From positions 248,001 through 312,000 of the forward strand of contig NZ_JAGIAV010000002.1 of NCBI RefSeq assembly GCF_017744675.1: 64,000 nt of DNA, read 5' to 3'. The notes under the pieces were generated by a model. It did not search any database. It was not told the origin of the DNA and saw only the letters and a list, made by a program, of their open reading frames with translations. Every line of letters begins with the position of its first letter. Position 1 is the first letter of the stretch. Shown one piece after another: positions 34,367-42,137 of this stretch. Source of the stretch: Flavobacterium sp. (GTDB lineage Bacteria > Bacteroidota > Bacteroidia > Flavobacteriales > Flavobacteriaceae). The position numbers were made by a program, and so were the translations under genes.

Positions 34367-34445
34367 TGCATTTATAAGAAGATTTTGTGTTAAAATAATT
34401 TGTATTTTAGTAAGACCAGAACCTCAACCTAAAACCATATAAATC

Positions 34446-35126
34446 ATGCAAAAACGACTAGTTCTTCTTCTTATTCTCTGTTTCGGATTCCAGCTAAATG
34501 CCCAAGAAACTGGCTTTACAACACCAGATTATAAAGCCATCGAAAAAGAAATTACCGATAAAAATTCGAAATTCTTTTATCCGAAATTAATGGAAAGACT
34601 GGTCAAAAACGATACGCTATTAACGCATGATGAATATCGCCATTTATATTTAGGTTATGTTTTCCAGCCCAAATACAATGCCTTTTGGACCTCACCAGAC
34701 GACGAAAAACTTCGCTCCTATTACAACAAAGAAAATCTAGAACCTTCAGATTATGATGAGATTATCAAACTAGCCAATAATTCTTTAAGTGACTTTCCAT
34801 TTGACTTGCGTCAGCTCAATTATCTAGCTTATGTTTATCATTTAAAAGGCGATGAAGCGGCAGCTAAAATTAGTGCTTTTAAATTTCATAGTATTATGAA
34901 TGTTATTCTTTCTTCGGGCGACGGCAAAAAGTGCGAAACTGGTTTTCATGTCTTAATGGTAGATCATGAATATATTCTGCTCAACCTTTTTGAAATAGAA
35001 TCAAAAGGACAATCTCTTGTTGATAATTGTGATTATCTCAGCTTCGAAAAAGGCGTTTATAAAGTAGACGGCATTTATTTCAATATCGAAAAAATGCTCG
35101 AAAACGAAAGAAAGGCACTCAAATAA
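34446..35126 (+). CDS. DUF4919 family exported protein
   Basis: The 226-residue protein has a signal peptide (about 1-20, FGFQLNAQ). The remainder fits DUF4919: PDYKAIEKEITDKNSKFFYP, LLTHDEYRHLYLGYVFQPKYN, helix pairs resembling a TPR (LRQLNYLAYVYHLKGDEAAA) and GKKCETGFHVLMVDHEYILLN. The family is restricted to Bacteroidota and has no known function. It is transcribed alone, with a terminator at 35152. Confidence 0.8.
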   Translation: MQKRLVLLLILCFGFQLNAQETGFTTPDYKAIEKEITDKNSKFFYPKLMERLVKNDTLLTHDEYRHLYLGYVFQPKYNAFWTSPDDEKLRSYYNKENLEPSDYDEIIKLANNSLSDFPFDLRQLNYLAYVYHLKGDEAAAKISAFKFHSIMNVILSSGDGKKCETGFHVLMVDHEYILLNLFEIESKGQSLVDNCDYLSFEKGVYKVDGIYFNIEKMLENERKALK

Positions 35127-35151
35127 TACATTTCCAAATACAGAAAAAAGC

Positions 35152-35187
35152 AACTCCAGCAAATCTTATAGCTGGAGTTTTTTTTTG
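35152..35187 (+). terminator. Rho-independent terminator after the DUF4919 gene
   Basis: Nine-bp stem AACTCCAGC (35152-35160) with GCTGGAGTT (35171-35179), then nine T in total. The CTCCAGC core resembles the hairpin at 55662-55681. Confidence 0.8.
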
Positions 35188-35260
35188 ATAAAAAGCATTT
35201 ATTTATTATTTATCAATAAATTTTTATTATTTTAGCAGCATAACTTTAATCTCAATTACA

Positions 35261-35803
35261 ATGGAAATTAAAATTGGAACACCGCAAATCCTAAAAATTC
35301 TGAATGTTTTATCCTGGATTATTTTTATTGGCTTATGCGTAGAAGCCGGAATGTATCTTTTTAATGGGATTTATACCATGACGATAAATTCATACAATGC
35401 CCGCTTTCTTGATTTACTAGATTTGTACAATTACAGTCCTACTTATTACATTCAAGAAATATCCTTTATCAGTATTGTAGCAATATTAAAATCAATTATG
35501 TTTTACTTAATTGTAAAAATGCTGCACGAGAAAAAATTAAATATGGAACAACCTTTTACAGCCGAAATGGGACGCTTTATATCTTATCTTTCCTATCTCG
35601 CTTTCGGAATTGGGTTGTTTTCTTTCTGGGCTTTCAAATTCAATAAGTGGCTAATTGTTAATGGCGTGAAGCTTCCTTCTTTAGAATCACTTAATTTAGA
35701 AGGTCACAGCATTTGGGTTTTTATGGCAATTATCATGTTTGTTGTAGGACAGATTTTTAAAAGAGGAATCGAAATTCAATCTGAAATTGACTTAACTATT
35801 TAA
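35261..35803 (+). CDS. DUF2975 family membrane protein
   Basis: The 180-residue protein has four hydrophobic segments (about 12-35, 65-90, 105-125, 150-168) and the DUF2975 pattern (FSFWAFKFNKWL, a C-terminal FVVGQIFKRGIEIQSE). Ten bases later comes a small HTH regulator of the YozG type, the usual partner of DUF2975. The pair is widespread in Bacteroidota and Firmicutes; the membrane protein may modulate the regulator, but the role is unknown. Confidence 0.82.
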   Translation: MEIKIGTPQILKILNVLSWIIFIGLCVEAGMYLFNGIYTMTINSYNARFLDLLDLYNYSPTYYIQEISFISIVAILKSIMFYLIVKMLHEKKLNMEQPFTAEMGRFISYLSYLAFGIGLFSFWAFKFNKWLIVNGVKLPSLESLNLEGHSIWVFMAIIMFVVGQIFKRGIEIQSEIDLTI

Positions 35804-35813
35804 ACAAAAAATT

Positions 35814-36020
35814 ATGCCCATTATAGTAAATTTAGATGTCATGATGGCAAAGAGAAAAATGTCATTAAACGAACTTTCAGAAAAAGTAGATCTAACCTTA
35901 TCAAATCTTTCCATTTTAAAAACAGGTAAAGCAAAAGCAATTCGTTTCAGCACGCTCGAAGCCATCTGCAAAGTTTTAGATTGTCAGCCTGGTGACATTT
36001 TAGAATTTTCTGAAGAATAA
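35814..36020 (+). CDS. Small Cro/C1-type (YozG-like) transcriptional regulator
   Basis: The 68-residue protein is a single HTH domain: IVNLDVMMAKRKMSLNELSE, then LTLSNLSILKTGKAKAIRFS as turn and recognition helix, and LEAICKVLDCQPGDILEF as the closing helix. This is the HTH_26/YozG type, typically encoded behind DUF2975. It probably regulates its own operon. No palindromic operator is evident upstream of 35261. Confidence 0.88.
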   Translation: MPIIVNLDVMMAKRKMSLNELSEKVDLTLSNLSILKTGKAKAIRFSTLEAICKVLDCQPGDILEFSEE

Positions 36021-36089
36021 TTTTGTTTCAGTATAATTTGTAATTTCGTACAAATCAGATTGCCAATTTTAACTCTAAAAAGTCTGGAA

Positions 36090-36683
36090 ATGAATATTCT
36101 AATCGTTTACGCTCACCCAAGCAAAAAATCGTACACTTTTCAGGTTCTAGAAAGATTAAAACTGGTCTTGAACAATGAAAACTGGAATGTAGAAATCTCC
36201 GATTTGTATGCTTCAAATTTTGTCAGCGATATGTCTGAGGAAGAATACGAGCGAGAAGGTTTTGCCAAAACGCACCTTCCTATTCGGGCAGATGTTTTGG
36301 CAGAGCAAGAAAAAATAGAAAAAGCAGACTGCATTATTTTCCTCTATCCTGTTTGGTGGAGCGATTGCCCTGCAAAACTAAAAGGCTGGTTTGACCGTGT
36401 ATACTCGGTAGGATATGCCTATGGACAAAACGAAACTTCGAGAAAAATGAAAACCATTCCGTATGGCATTGTAATTTGTACAGCAGGTCATCCTAATTCT
36501 TTTTTAGATGAAATTGAAATCGCTCAAAGCATGGAAAAAATCATGCTCGAAGATCGACTTGGAAAGCGTTTTATCCACAAAGAAATGATTATTCTCGGAG
36601 GAACTTTGGAACTGGAAAATGTAATGGCAAAACACTTTGAACTCATTAATAAAATTCCAGAAAAAATTAAAACACTACTTTAA
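36090..36683 (+). CDS. NAD(P)H-dependent flavodoxin-fold oxidoreductase
   Basis: Starting at the ATG at 36090 gives 197 residues. An in-frame TTG 30 bases upstream would only add a non-conserved leader. The Flavodoxin_2 fold shows MNILIVYAHPSKKSYTF (FMN phosphate loop), ADCIIFLYPVWWSDCPAKLKGWFDRVY (isoalloxazine-binding segment) and GIVICTAGHPNSF. This is the MdaB/KefF/NQO1-like group that reduces quinones by two electrons with NAD(P)H and FMN. It may serve in quinone or xenobiotic detoxification. Confidence 0.86.
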   Translation: MNILIVYAHPSKKSYTFQVLERLKLVLNNENWNVEISDLYASNFVSDMSEEEYEREGFAKTHLPIRADVLAEQEKIEKADCIIFLYPVWWSDCPAKLKGWFDRVYSVGYAYGQNETSRKMKTIPYGIVICTAGHPNSFLDEIEIAQSMEKIMLEDRLGKRFIHKEMIILGGTLELENVMAKHFELINKIPEKIKTLL

Positions 36684-36689
36684 CTCGAA

Positions 36690-36730
36690 AATTCCAAATT
36701 CCAAATTCCAAATCTAAAATCTAAAATTTC
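36690..36730. repeat. Short tandem repeat ATTCCAAA / TCTAAAA
   Basis: Three near-perfect iterations of an ATTCCAAA octamer run into TCTAAAA units. Similar AAATTCCAA text ends the window at 63976-64000. Confidence 0.6.
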
Positions 36731-36829
36731 CTCATGTCCGAAACACACCTCAAAATTGTCTTTTAAACACCTTAAATAATTGTTTTTTAGATTGTAATTT
36801 TACCTTACTAATTTAAAAATCAATTCATT

Positions 36830-37315
36830 ATGAGTGCTCAAGATTTTACCACAACTATAACTTTCGATCAATCACCAGAAGAAGTTTTTAAAGCCATACA
36901 AAATGTTCGCGGCTGGTGGTCTGAAGAAATTGAAGGAAAAACAGCCAATCAAGGTGACGAATTTAAATATCATTACGAAGAGGTTCACCGCTGTAAAATA
37001 AAACTGATTGAAGTAATTCCGAATCAGAAAATCGTTTGGCTGATCGAAGAAAATTATTTCAGCTTTACCAAAGACGATACCGAATGGACTAATACCAAAG
37101 CTGTTTTTGATATTTCGAAAGAAAACAACAAAACAAAACTCACTTTTACCCATGTTGGTTTGGTGCCAGAATACGAGTGTTTTGATGTCTGTAAAGCAGG
37201 CTGGACCAATTACATTGAAAACAGTTTAAAAAAACTAATTGAAACTGGTAAAGGACAACCAAATGCTACTGGAAAACCTCAGCTAGAAACAGAAAGAAAA
37301 TTATCTGAAAGATAA
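36830..37315 (+). CDS. SRPBCC (AHSA1-like) domain protein
   Basis: The 161-residue START/Bet v1-like protein shows FTTTITFDQSPEEVFKAIQN, the WWSEEIEG segment, IKLIEVIPNQKIVWLIEE and KLTFTHVGLVPEYECFDVCKAGW, the usual AHSA1 order (about 3-150). Such domains form a hydrophobic cavity; bacterial members are of unknown ligand. A second, distant SRPBCC gene lies at 46243. It is followed by the 192-base inverted-repeat element. Confidence 0.85.
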   Translation: MSAQDFTTTITFDQSPEEVFKAIQNVRGWWSEEIEGKTANQGDEFKYHYEEVHRCKIKLIEVIPNQKIVWLIEENYFSFTKDDTEWTNTKAVFDISKENNKTKLTFTHVGLVPEYECFDVCKAGWTNYIENSLKKLIETGKGQPNATGKPQLETERKLSER

Positions 37316-37622
37316 AATCACATTTTCATAATACTATTACCCGTTGGGTGAAATGGAACAAAATTCAATTTAAACATATATAAACATAGCTTTTTATTGC
37401 TTCTGCTTAAGATTATAGAAAAAGTAAGCTTTAACACATAGTGATATGTGTAATATTTGAAGTGAAACGTCTTAATTAATCACTTAAAGACTATGTTTCT
37501 ATGTGTTAAAAATAGTTTCACCCAACGGGTACTACTATTATTTTAGGCTACATCTATCATAGATTTGGCTAAATCTATTTCGTTAATGATGCCCAACTTT
37601 GTATCATTAAAATAATAGTATT
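37316..37622. other. 307-base gap holding an inverted-repeat element
   Basis: No coding potential is recognised. Bases 37339-37530 form a unit with perfect 15-bp terminal inverted repeats. The remaining 92 bases before the NmrA-type gene should hold its promoter; no TAnnTTTG box is present. Confidence 0.55.
37339..37530. repeat. 192-bp MITE-like element with 15-bp terminal inverted repeats
   Basis: ACCCGTTGGGTGAAA (37339-37353) and its exact reverse complement (37516-37530) bound 162 bases in which an AACAYATA/ACATAG motif recurs several times in both orientations, so the unit could fold as a long stem. A TACTATT heptamer lies just outside both ends (37332-37338 and 37533-37539, the latter two bases away), a possible but imperfect target duplication. 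There is no transposase. Confidence 0.65.
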
Positions 37623-38519
37623 ATGAAAATTATAATTACAGGTTCTCTAGGGAACATTAGCAAACCTTTAGCAAAAGCTTTATTAAAAGAAGGACATCAA
37701 ATTACTGTGATTGCAAGCAGTAGCGAAAGAAAATCTGAAATTGAAAATCTCGGAGCTGAAGCTGCAATTGGTTCTATAAATGATGTTAAATTTTTAACTG
37801 AAACATTTACAGGTGCAGATGCCGTTTACTGCATGATTCCGCGTGCAAACTATTTTGACCCGAATCTTGATTTAGACACTTTTACCCGTACAATTGGAAA
37901 TAATTATGCAGAAGCTATCGAAAAATCTGGCGTAAAGCGTGTCGTTTTCCTAAGTAGTATTGGCGCACATTTAGAAGAAGGTTCTGGAATTATTCAGCGT
38001 TATAATGAAATCGAAGCCGTTTTGAATAAACTTTCAGGCGTTTCGATTACATTTATGCGTCCAACTTCTTTTTACTACAATTTACTAGCGTATATTCCGA
38101 TGGTTAAAAATCAAGGTTTTATTGCTGCAAATTATGGAGCCGACCAATTGATTCCGTGGGTTTCACCAAACGATATTGCCGAAGCAATTGCAGAAGAACT
38201 CGCTACTCCGCATGAAGGAAGAAAAATACGTTATGTAGCAAGTGAAGAACTTACTGGAGAGCAAACAGCCAAAATTTTGGGAGAAGCAATCGGAAATCCA
38301 GATTTAAAATGGACATTAATTAGCGACGAGGAAACTCTAAATGGATTAATAGCTGTTGGCATGCAGCCAAAAATTGCGCACGGTTTGGTAGAAATGTACG
38401 CAGCGCTTTACAATGGTTTGCTTGCTGAAGATTACAATCAAAATCGTCCTGCGATTTTAGGAAAAACAAAACTGGCAGATTATGCAAAAGAATTTACTGC
38501 TATTTTCAATCAAAATTAA
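37623..38519 (+). CDS. NmrA-like NAD(P)-binding oxidoreductase
   Basis: A 298-residue atypical short-chain dehydrogenase of the NmrA/QOR2 type. It has MKIIITGSLGNISKPLAKAL (glycine motif GSLGNISK), GADAVYCMIPR, VKRVVFLSSIGAHLEEGSGII, and IPWVSPNDIAEAIAEEL. The Tyr-x-x-x-Lys catalytic pair of classical SDRs is not evident. Such proteins can sense NADP or reduce quinones. The AraC-type gene begins 12 bases downstream and is probably its co-transcribed regulator. Confidence 0.86.
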   Translation: MKIIITGSLGNISKPLAKALLKEGHQITVIASSSERKSEIENLGAEAAIGSINDVKFLTETFTGADAVYCMIPRANYFDPNLDLDTFTRTIGNNYAEAIEKSGVKRVVFLSSIGAHLEEGSGIIQRYNEIEAVLNKLSGVSITFMRPTSFYYNLLAYIPMVKNQGFIAANYGADQLIPWVSPNDIAEAIAEELATPHEGRKIRYVASEELTGEQTAKILGEAIGNPDLKWTLISDEETLNGLIAVGMQPKIAHGLVEMYAALYNGLLAEDYNQNRPAILGKTKLADYAKEFTAIFNQN

Positions 38520-38531
38520 GTATCTTGTACT

Positions 38532-39446
38532 ATGGCCAATTTACAACCTCTCCGATTTAAAACAATAAGCGAATTTCATGATTTTAGAAATTTGCCCAAA
38601 CCAGAACATCCTTTGGTGAGCGTTTACAATTTTGAAAATTTGAAATATCTTAATGCCGAAGAACCCAAAAGCCTGATACTTGATTTTTATTCGATTGCTT
38701 TAAAAAGAAATGCCAATGCAAAAATGCGTTATGGCCAGCAGGTATATGATTTTAAAGAAGGGGTTTTACTTTTTCTTTCGCCAGGACAAGTTTTTTCTAT
38801 TGAAGGAAATGCCGAAATGCAACATACAGGATGGTCATTATTGATCCATCCTGATTTTCTTTGGAATACACCGCTTGCGCAAAAAATCAAACAATATGAT
38901 TATTTTGGCTATGCCGTAAATGAAGCGCTCCATCTTTCTGATAAAGAAGAAAATATGCTAATTGATATTATTAAAAATATTCAGCAGGAATACCAATCTA
39001 ATATTGATAAATTTAGCCAAGACGTCATTATTGCCCAAATCGACTTGTTTCTCACTTATGCCGAGAGATTCTATAATAGACAATTTATTACCAGAAAAAT
39101 AAGCAACCATCAGATTTTAGCACGTTTAGAAAAATTGCTTGATGATTATTTTACTAATGATTCCTTAAAAAAGAAAGGACTTCCAACAGTGCAATTTATA
39201 GCCGAAAACTTAAACGTTTCTCCCAACTATCTAAGCGCACTATTAAAATCGCATACGGGTCAAAGCACGCAACAGCACATTCACAATAAACTGATTGAAA
39301 AAGCCAAAGAAATGCTTTCGACCACTACTCTATCCATCAGCGAAATTGCATTCGAACTCGGTTTTGAGCATCAGCAATCGTTCAGTAAATTATTCAAAAC
39401 CAAAACAAACACTTCACCTTTAGAATTCAGGCAATCATTTAACTAA
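38532..39446 (+). CDS. AraC family transcriptional regulator
   Basis: A 304-residue regulator with an N-terminal cupin-like sensing domain (about 30-160, including GVLLFLSPGQVFSI) and a C-terminal double HTH (about 205-302): QFIAENLNVSPNYLSALLKS and LSISEIAFELGFEHQQSFSKLFKTKTNTSPLEFRQ. The ligand is unknown. It is translated right behind the NmrA-type oxidoreductase, so autoregulation of that operon is likely. Confidence 0.92.
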   Translation: MANLQPLRFKTISEFHDFRNLPKPEHPLVSVYNFENLKYLNAEEPKSLILDFYSIALKRNANAKMRYGQQVYDFKEGVLLFLSPGQVFSIEGNAEMQHTGWSLLIHPDFLWNTPLAQKIKQYDYFGYAVNEALHLSDKEENMLIDIIKNIQQEYQSNIDKFSQDVIIAQIDLFLTYAERFYNRQFITRKISNHQILARLEKLLDDYFTNDSLKKKGLPTVQFIAENLNVSPNYLSALLKSHTGQSTQQHIHNKLIEKAKEMLSTTTLSISEIAFELGFEHQQSFSKLFKTKTNTSPLEFRQSFN

Positions 39447-39488
39447 TTGCTTTATTTTTCATAAATTCGTTAGTTAAAAGCGAAAAAT

Positions 39489-39908
39489 ATGAATCCATTT
39501 TTAAGAAATACTTTGGCTGTAATTGCAGGACTTGTTATTGGCAGCATTGTCAATATGAGCATCATTTTACTAAGCAGTTCCATAATTCCCGCTCCAAATG
39601 GTGCAGATGTTACCACTACCGAGGGGTTAAAGGCAACGATGCATTTATTTGAGCCAAAGCATTTTCTTTTTCCATTTTTGGCTCACGCGTTAGGAACTTT
39701 TGCAGGAGCATTGACAACCGCTGTTGCTGCCGTTAAACACAAAACAAAACTGGCTTTTGGTATTGGCGCTTTCTTTTTATTTGGCGGCATTGTTACGATG
39801 TTTACACTGCCATCGCCAATTTGGTTTGGTTTTGTAGATTTAATTTTCGCATATATTCCTATGGCGTATTTGGCTTCTAGAATTGCGGTAAAAAAGAAAA
39901 TAAAATGA
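39489..39908 (+). CDS. Hypothetical membrane protein, four helices
   Basis: The 139-residue protein has four hydrophobic segments (about 8-32, 58-80, 88-105, 112-130) and a Lys-rich C-terminus, so it is an inner-membrane protein. I do not recognise a named domain. The stop overlaps the start of the next gene by four bases (ATGA), so the two are translationally coupled. Confidence 0.75.
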   Translation: MNPFLRNTLAVIAGLVIGSIVNMSIILLSSSIIPAPNGADVTTTEGLKATMHLFEPKHFLFPFLAHALGTFAGALTTAVAAVKHKTKLAFGIGAFFLFGGIVTMFTLPSPIWFGFVDLIFAYIPMAYLASRIAVKKKIK

Positions 39909-40114
39909 GCGATACAACTATAAAACCAGCTAAAAAATGCTACGAACATATTGGTGGCAAATTGGGAGAATTGCTTCTGGAAACATTTGCCGATAAAAAA
40001 TGGATTGCAAAAAACAATCCAGCCGATAAGCATTTTTATATAACCGAATTGGGCGAAAAAGAATTTACCAAACTTGGCGTAGACCTTAGCAAAATAAAAT
40101 CGGAAGTCCTTTAA
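39905..40114 (+). CDS. Small protein resembling the C-terminal part of ArsR-type regulators
   Basis: The 69-residue product CYEHIGGKLGELLLETFADK then WIAKNNPADKHFYITELGEKEFTKLGVDL resembles the C-terminal extension found in some ArsR-family regulators (pattern C-Y-x-H-x-x-G-K-L-G ... ltelGxxxLxxLGId), but the DNA-binding HTH is missing. No HTH remnant is seen upstream, where the membrane protein lies. It could be a free-standing ligand or dimerisation domain. Coupling to the membrane protein by the four-base overlap suggests one functional unit. Confidence 0.7.
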   Translation: MSDTTIKPAKKCYEHIGGKLGELLLETFADKKWIAKNNPADKHFYITELGEKEFTKLGVDLSKIKSEVL

Positions 40115-40193
40115 TTTTATAAATTTACAATCCTTTTCTGCAAAATTTATCGCGCTTAATTTCATAACTTAGTTTGCTTTTAAAACAGAAATC

Positions 40194-40562
40194 ATGACTA
40201 AGAAAGAAATCGCTAAAAACTTCTTGAAATTAGCAGCAAAAGGGCATCCTCACGAAGGTTTTCGATTGTATGTCGGAAAGAATTTCAAACACCACAACGC
40301 CTACTTCAAAGGCGATGCAGACACTTTAATGCTGGCCATGGAAGAATCTGCTAGAACCAATCCGAATAAAATTTTCAAAATCCACCATATTTTAGAAGAT
40401 GATAAATTCGTTGCTGTACATTCTCATTTAAAACAAAACTCAGAAGATATTGGTTTTGCAGTAGTTCATATTTTAAAGTTTAAGGACGATAAAATCATCG
40501 AACTCTGGGATCTAGGCCAGCCCGTTCCAAAAGATTCTATTAATGAAAACGGAATGTTTTAA
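40194..40562 (+). CDS. NTF2-like (SnoaL-type) protein
   Basis: The 122-residue protein has a cone-shaped NTF2/SnoaL fold pattern: helix KEIAKNFLKLAAKGHPHEGFRLYV, HHNAYFKGDADTLM, IHHILEDDKFVAVHSHLKQN, and AVVHILKFKDDKIIELWDLGQPVP. Family members are polyketide cyclases, dehydratases, or proteins of no known enzyme activity; active-site residues cannot be assigned. It is followed by a 17-bp inverted repeat. Confidence 0.82.
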   Translation: MTKKEIAKNFLKLAAKGHPHEGFRLYVGKNFKHHNAYFKGDADTLMLAMEESARTNPNKIFKIHHILEDDKFVAVHSHLKQNSEDIGFAVVHILKFKDDKIIELWDLGQPVPKDSINENGMF

Positions 40563-40573
40563 ATTAAATTTTT

Positions 40574-40650
40574 GTTTCAGGTTTCAAGTTAAAAGTTACA
40601 AGTTATTCCTGAAACGTGAAACTTGAAACCTGAAACTTGAAACAAAAAAA
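40574..40650. repeat. Inverted repeat of TTTCAGGTTTCAAGTT type
   Basis: Perfect 17-bp arms at 40574-40590 and 40620-40636. The right arm continues into a second TTGAAAC unit and an A-run, forming a 31-base segment (40620-40650) that is identical to 47040-47070. Both copies end a few bases before a start codon. Confidence 0.75.
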
Positions 40651-40665
40651 CTCACCATAACCAAA

Positions 40666-41727
40666 ATGAACTTCATCACCAAAATTTCCTTATTACTGCT
40701 AGTAATCTTAACCAGTTGCCAATCTTCAGCACAGCAAAAAAACAATCTCAAAAAAAGTATTGATAGTATAATTCAAAATTCAAATCCTAAATTTAATGGT
40801 ACGGTTTTAATTTCTCAAAACGGAAAAACACTGTATTCTAAAGCAGAAGGCTTTTCGAATTTCGAAACCAAAAAACCTTTAAAAATAGATACGCAATTTG
40901 AAATTATGTCCAACAGTAAATTAATTGCTGCCGTTTTGCTTTTATTGGAAGTAGAAAAAGGAAAAGTCGATTTGAATGCTCCAATTAAAAAATACTTGCC
41001 TGAACTTACGCAAACTTGGGCAGATTCTGTTACTGTTCATCAGCTTTTAAACCATTCGCACGGAATTGTCGATTTACAGAAACCATTGGCTTTTAAACCT
41101 GGAACACAATTTAAATATGGCAATTTAAACTTTAGTTTAATAGGTAAGATTGTTGAATTTGCCACGAAAAAAAGTTATACAGAAGTAGCTGAATCACTTT
41201 TTACAAAATTAAAAATGAATCATACTTTTTGTTATGCTAAAAATAAAACTCAAAATTTAGCTACTGGATATTACAGCAATAAAAATGTACTTACTGCAGT
41301 TGAACGAGGTTTTATAAATGATGATAATTTAGGAGCAGACGGGGTTATTTCGACCGTTTCAGATTTGGCAATTTGGAATAACAATTTGCATAAAGGTAAA
41401 ATTTTAAAACCAAAATCGTATCAGTTATTAACTGCAAACACAATTTTATCACAGCACAATTTCTTTGGAAAAGAAAAACAACCTTATGGTTACGGAATTA
41501 GAATAGTTGAAGAAGAAGGTGTAAAATATCTCGGACACACGGGATTAGGCGATGGTTTTTCTTCTGTAAATTTGTATTTCCCAGAAAGCGATGTCAGTTT
41601 GATTGCAATGGAAAACCAAATGCCAGAAGAAGCCGATTTGTTTTATGCAACCGAATTTAAAATCAAAAACTATTTGCTCAAAAGCGATTTAGTAAAGAAA
41701 AATAATTCTCAAAATGGCAAAAAATAA
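40666..41727 (+). CDS. Serine hydrolase, beta-lactamase family (class C-like), lipoprotein
   Basis: The 353-residue protein has lipobox VILTSC (Cys18), so it is probably membrane anchored facing the periplasm. Active-site motifs are SNSK (Ser82, Lys85), YGN (Tyr151, Asn153) and HTG in LGHTGLGDG, as in class C beta-lactamases, esterases and D-alanyl-D-alanine peptidases. Nothing marks it as a true beta-lactamase; an esterase or peptidase is as likely. It begins a tight run of six genes ending at 45491. Confidence 0.88.
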   Translation: MNFITKISLLLLVILTSCQSSAQQKNNLKKSIDSIIQNSNPKFNGTVLISQNGKTLYSKAEGFSNFETKKPLKIDTQFEIMSNSKLIAAVLLLLEVEKGKVDLNAPIKKYLPELTQTWADSVTVHQLLNHSHGIVDLQKPLAFKPGTQFKYGNLNFSLIGKIVEFATKKSYTEVAESLFTKLKMNHTFCYAKNKTQNLATGYYSNKNVLTAVERGFINDDNLGADGVISTVSDLAIWNNNLHKGKILKPKSYQLLTANTILSQHNFFGKEKQPYGYGIRIVEEEGVKYLGHTGLGDGFSSVNLYFPESDVSLIAMENQMPEEADLFYATEFKIKNYLLKSDLVKKNNSQNGKK

Positions 41728-42136
41728 AACCACCGAAACAGCAGAAAGCGTTATTGATTTTATTAACGCTGTAGCAGACGAAACCAAACGCAAAGATGCT
41801 TTTGAACTTATCGAAATAATGCAACAAACAACAGGTTTTGAACCCAAAATGTGGGGACCAAGCATTATTGGTTTTGGAAGTTATCATTATAAATACGACA
41901 GCGGACACGAAGGCGATGCACCTCTTTTAGGTTTTTCTCCAAGAAAAGATGCTATCTCGCTTTATCTAAGTTCTACTTTTGAAAACAAAGACGAATTAGT
42001 ATCGAAATTTGGAAAACACAAAGCTGGAAAAGGCTGTATTTATGTCAAGAAGCTTTCTGATATTAATATCGACATTTTAAAACAAATGATTTCTCTTTCT
42101 GTTTCTTACTTACAAAATTTATATCCTTCAAAATAA
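41714..42136 (+). CDS. DUF1801 family protein
   Basis: The 140-residue protein matches DUF1801: KRKDAFELIEIMQQTTGFEPKMWGPSIIGFGSYHY, GFSPRKDAISLYL and KAGKGCIYVKKLSDIN. It is the YdhG-like fold, cytosolic, with a proposed but weakly supported role in iron handling. It overlaps the end of the serine hydrolase gene by 14 bases and is followed one base later by the MBL gene. Another DUF1801-type protein lies at 47077, not closely similar. Confidence 0.86.
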   Translation: MAKNKTTETAESVIDFINAVADETKRKDAFELIEIMQQTTGFEPKMWGPSIIGFGSYHYKYDSGHEGDAPLLGFSPRKDAISLYLSSTFENKDELVSKFGKHKAGKGCIYVKKLSDINIDILKQMISLSVSYLQNLYPSK

Positions 42137-42137
42137 A

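Noticed and set aside
37339..37530. Insertion sequence
   Set aside because: Only 192 bases with no open frame for a transposase; described instead as a MITE-like repeat.
39683..40165. 160-residue minus-strand frame opposite the membrane protein and the ArsR-like gene
   Set aside because: It covers two overlapping plus-strand genes with good start signals and protein-like composition, and its own product resembles nothing known.
40666..41727. True antibiotic-resistance beta-lactamase
   Set aside because: The SxxK, YxN and HTG motifs are shared by esterases and peptidases; nothing specific to class C beta-lactamases stands out.
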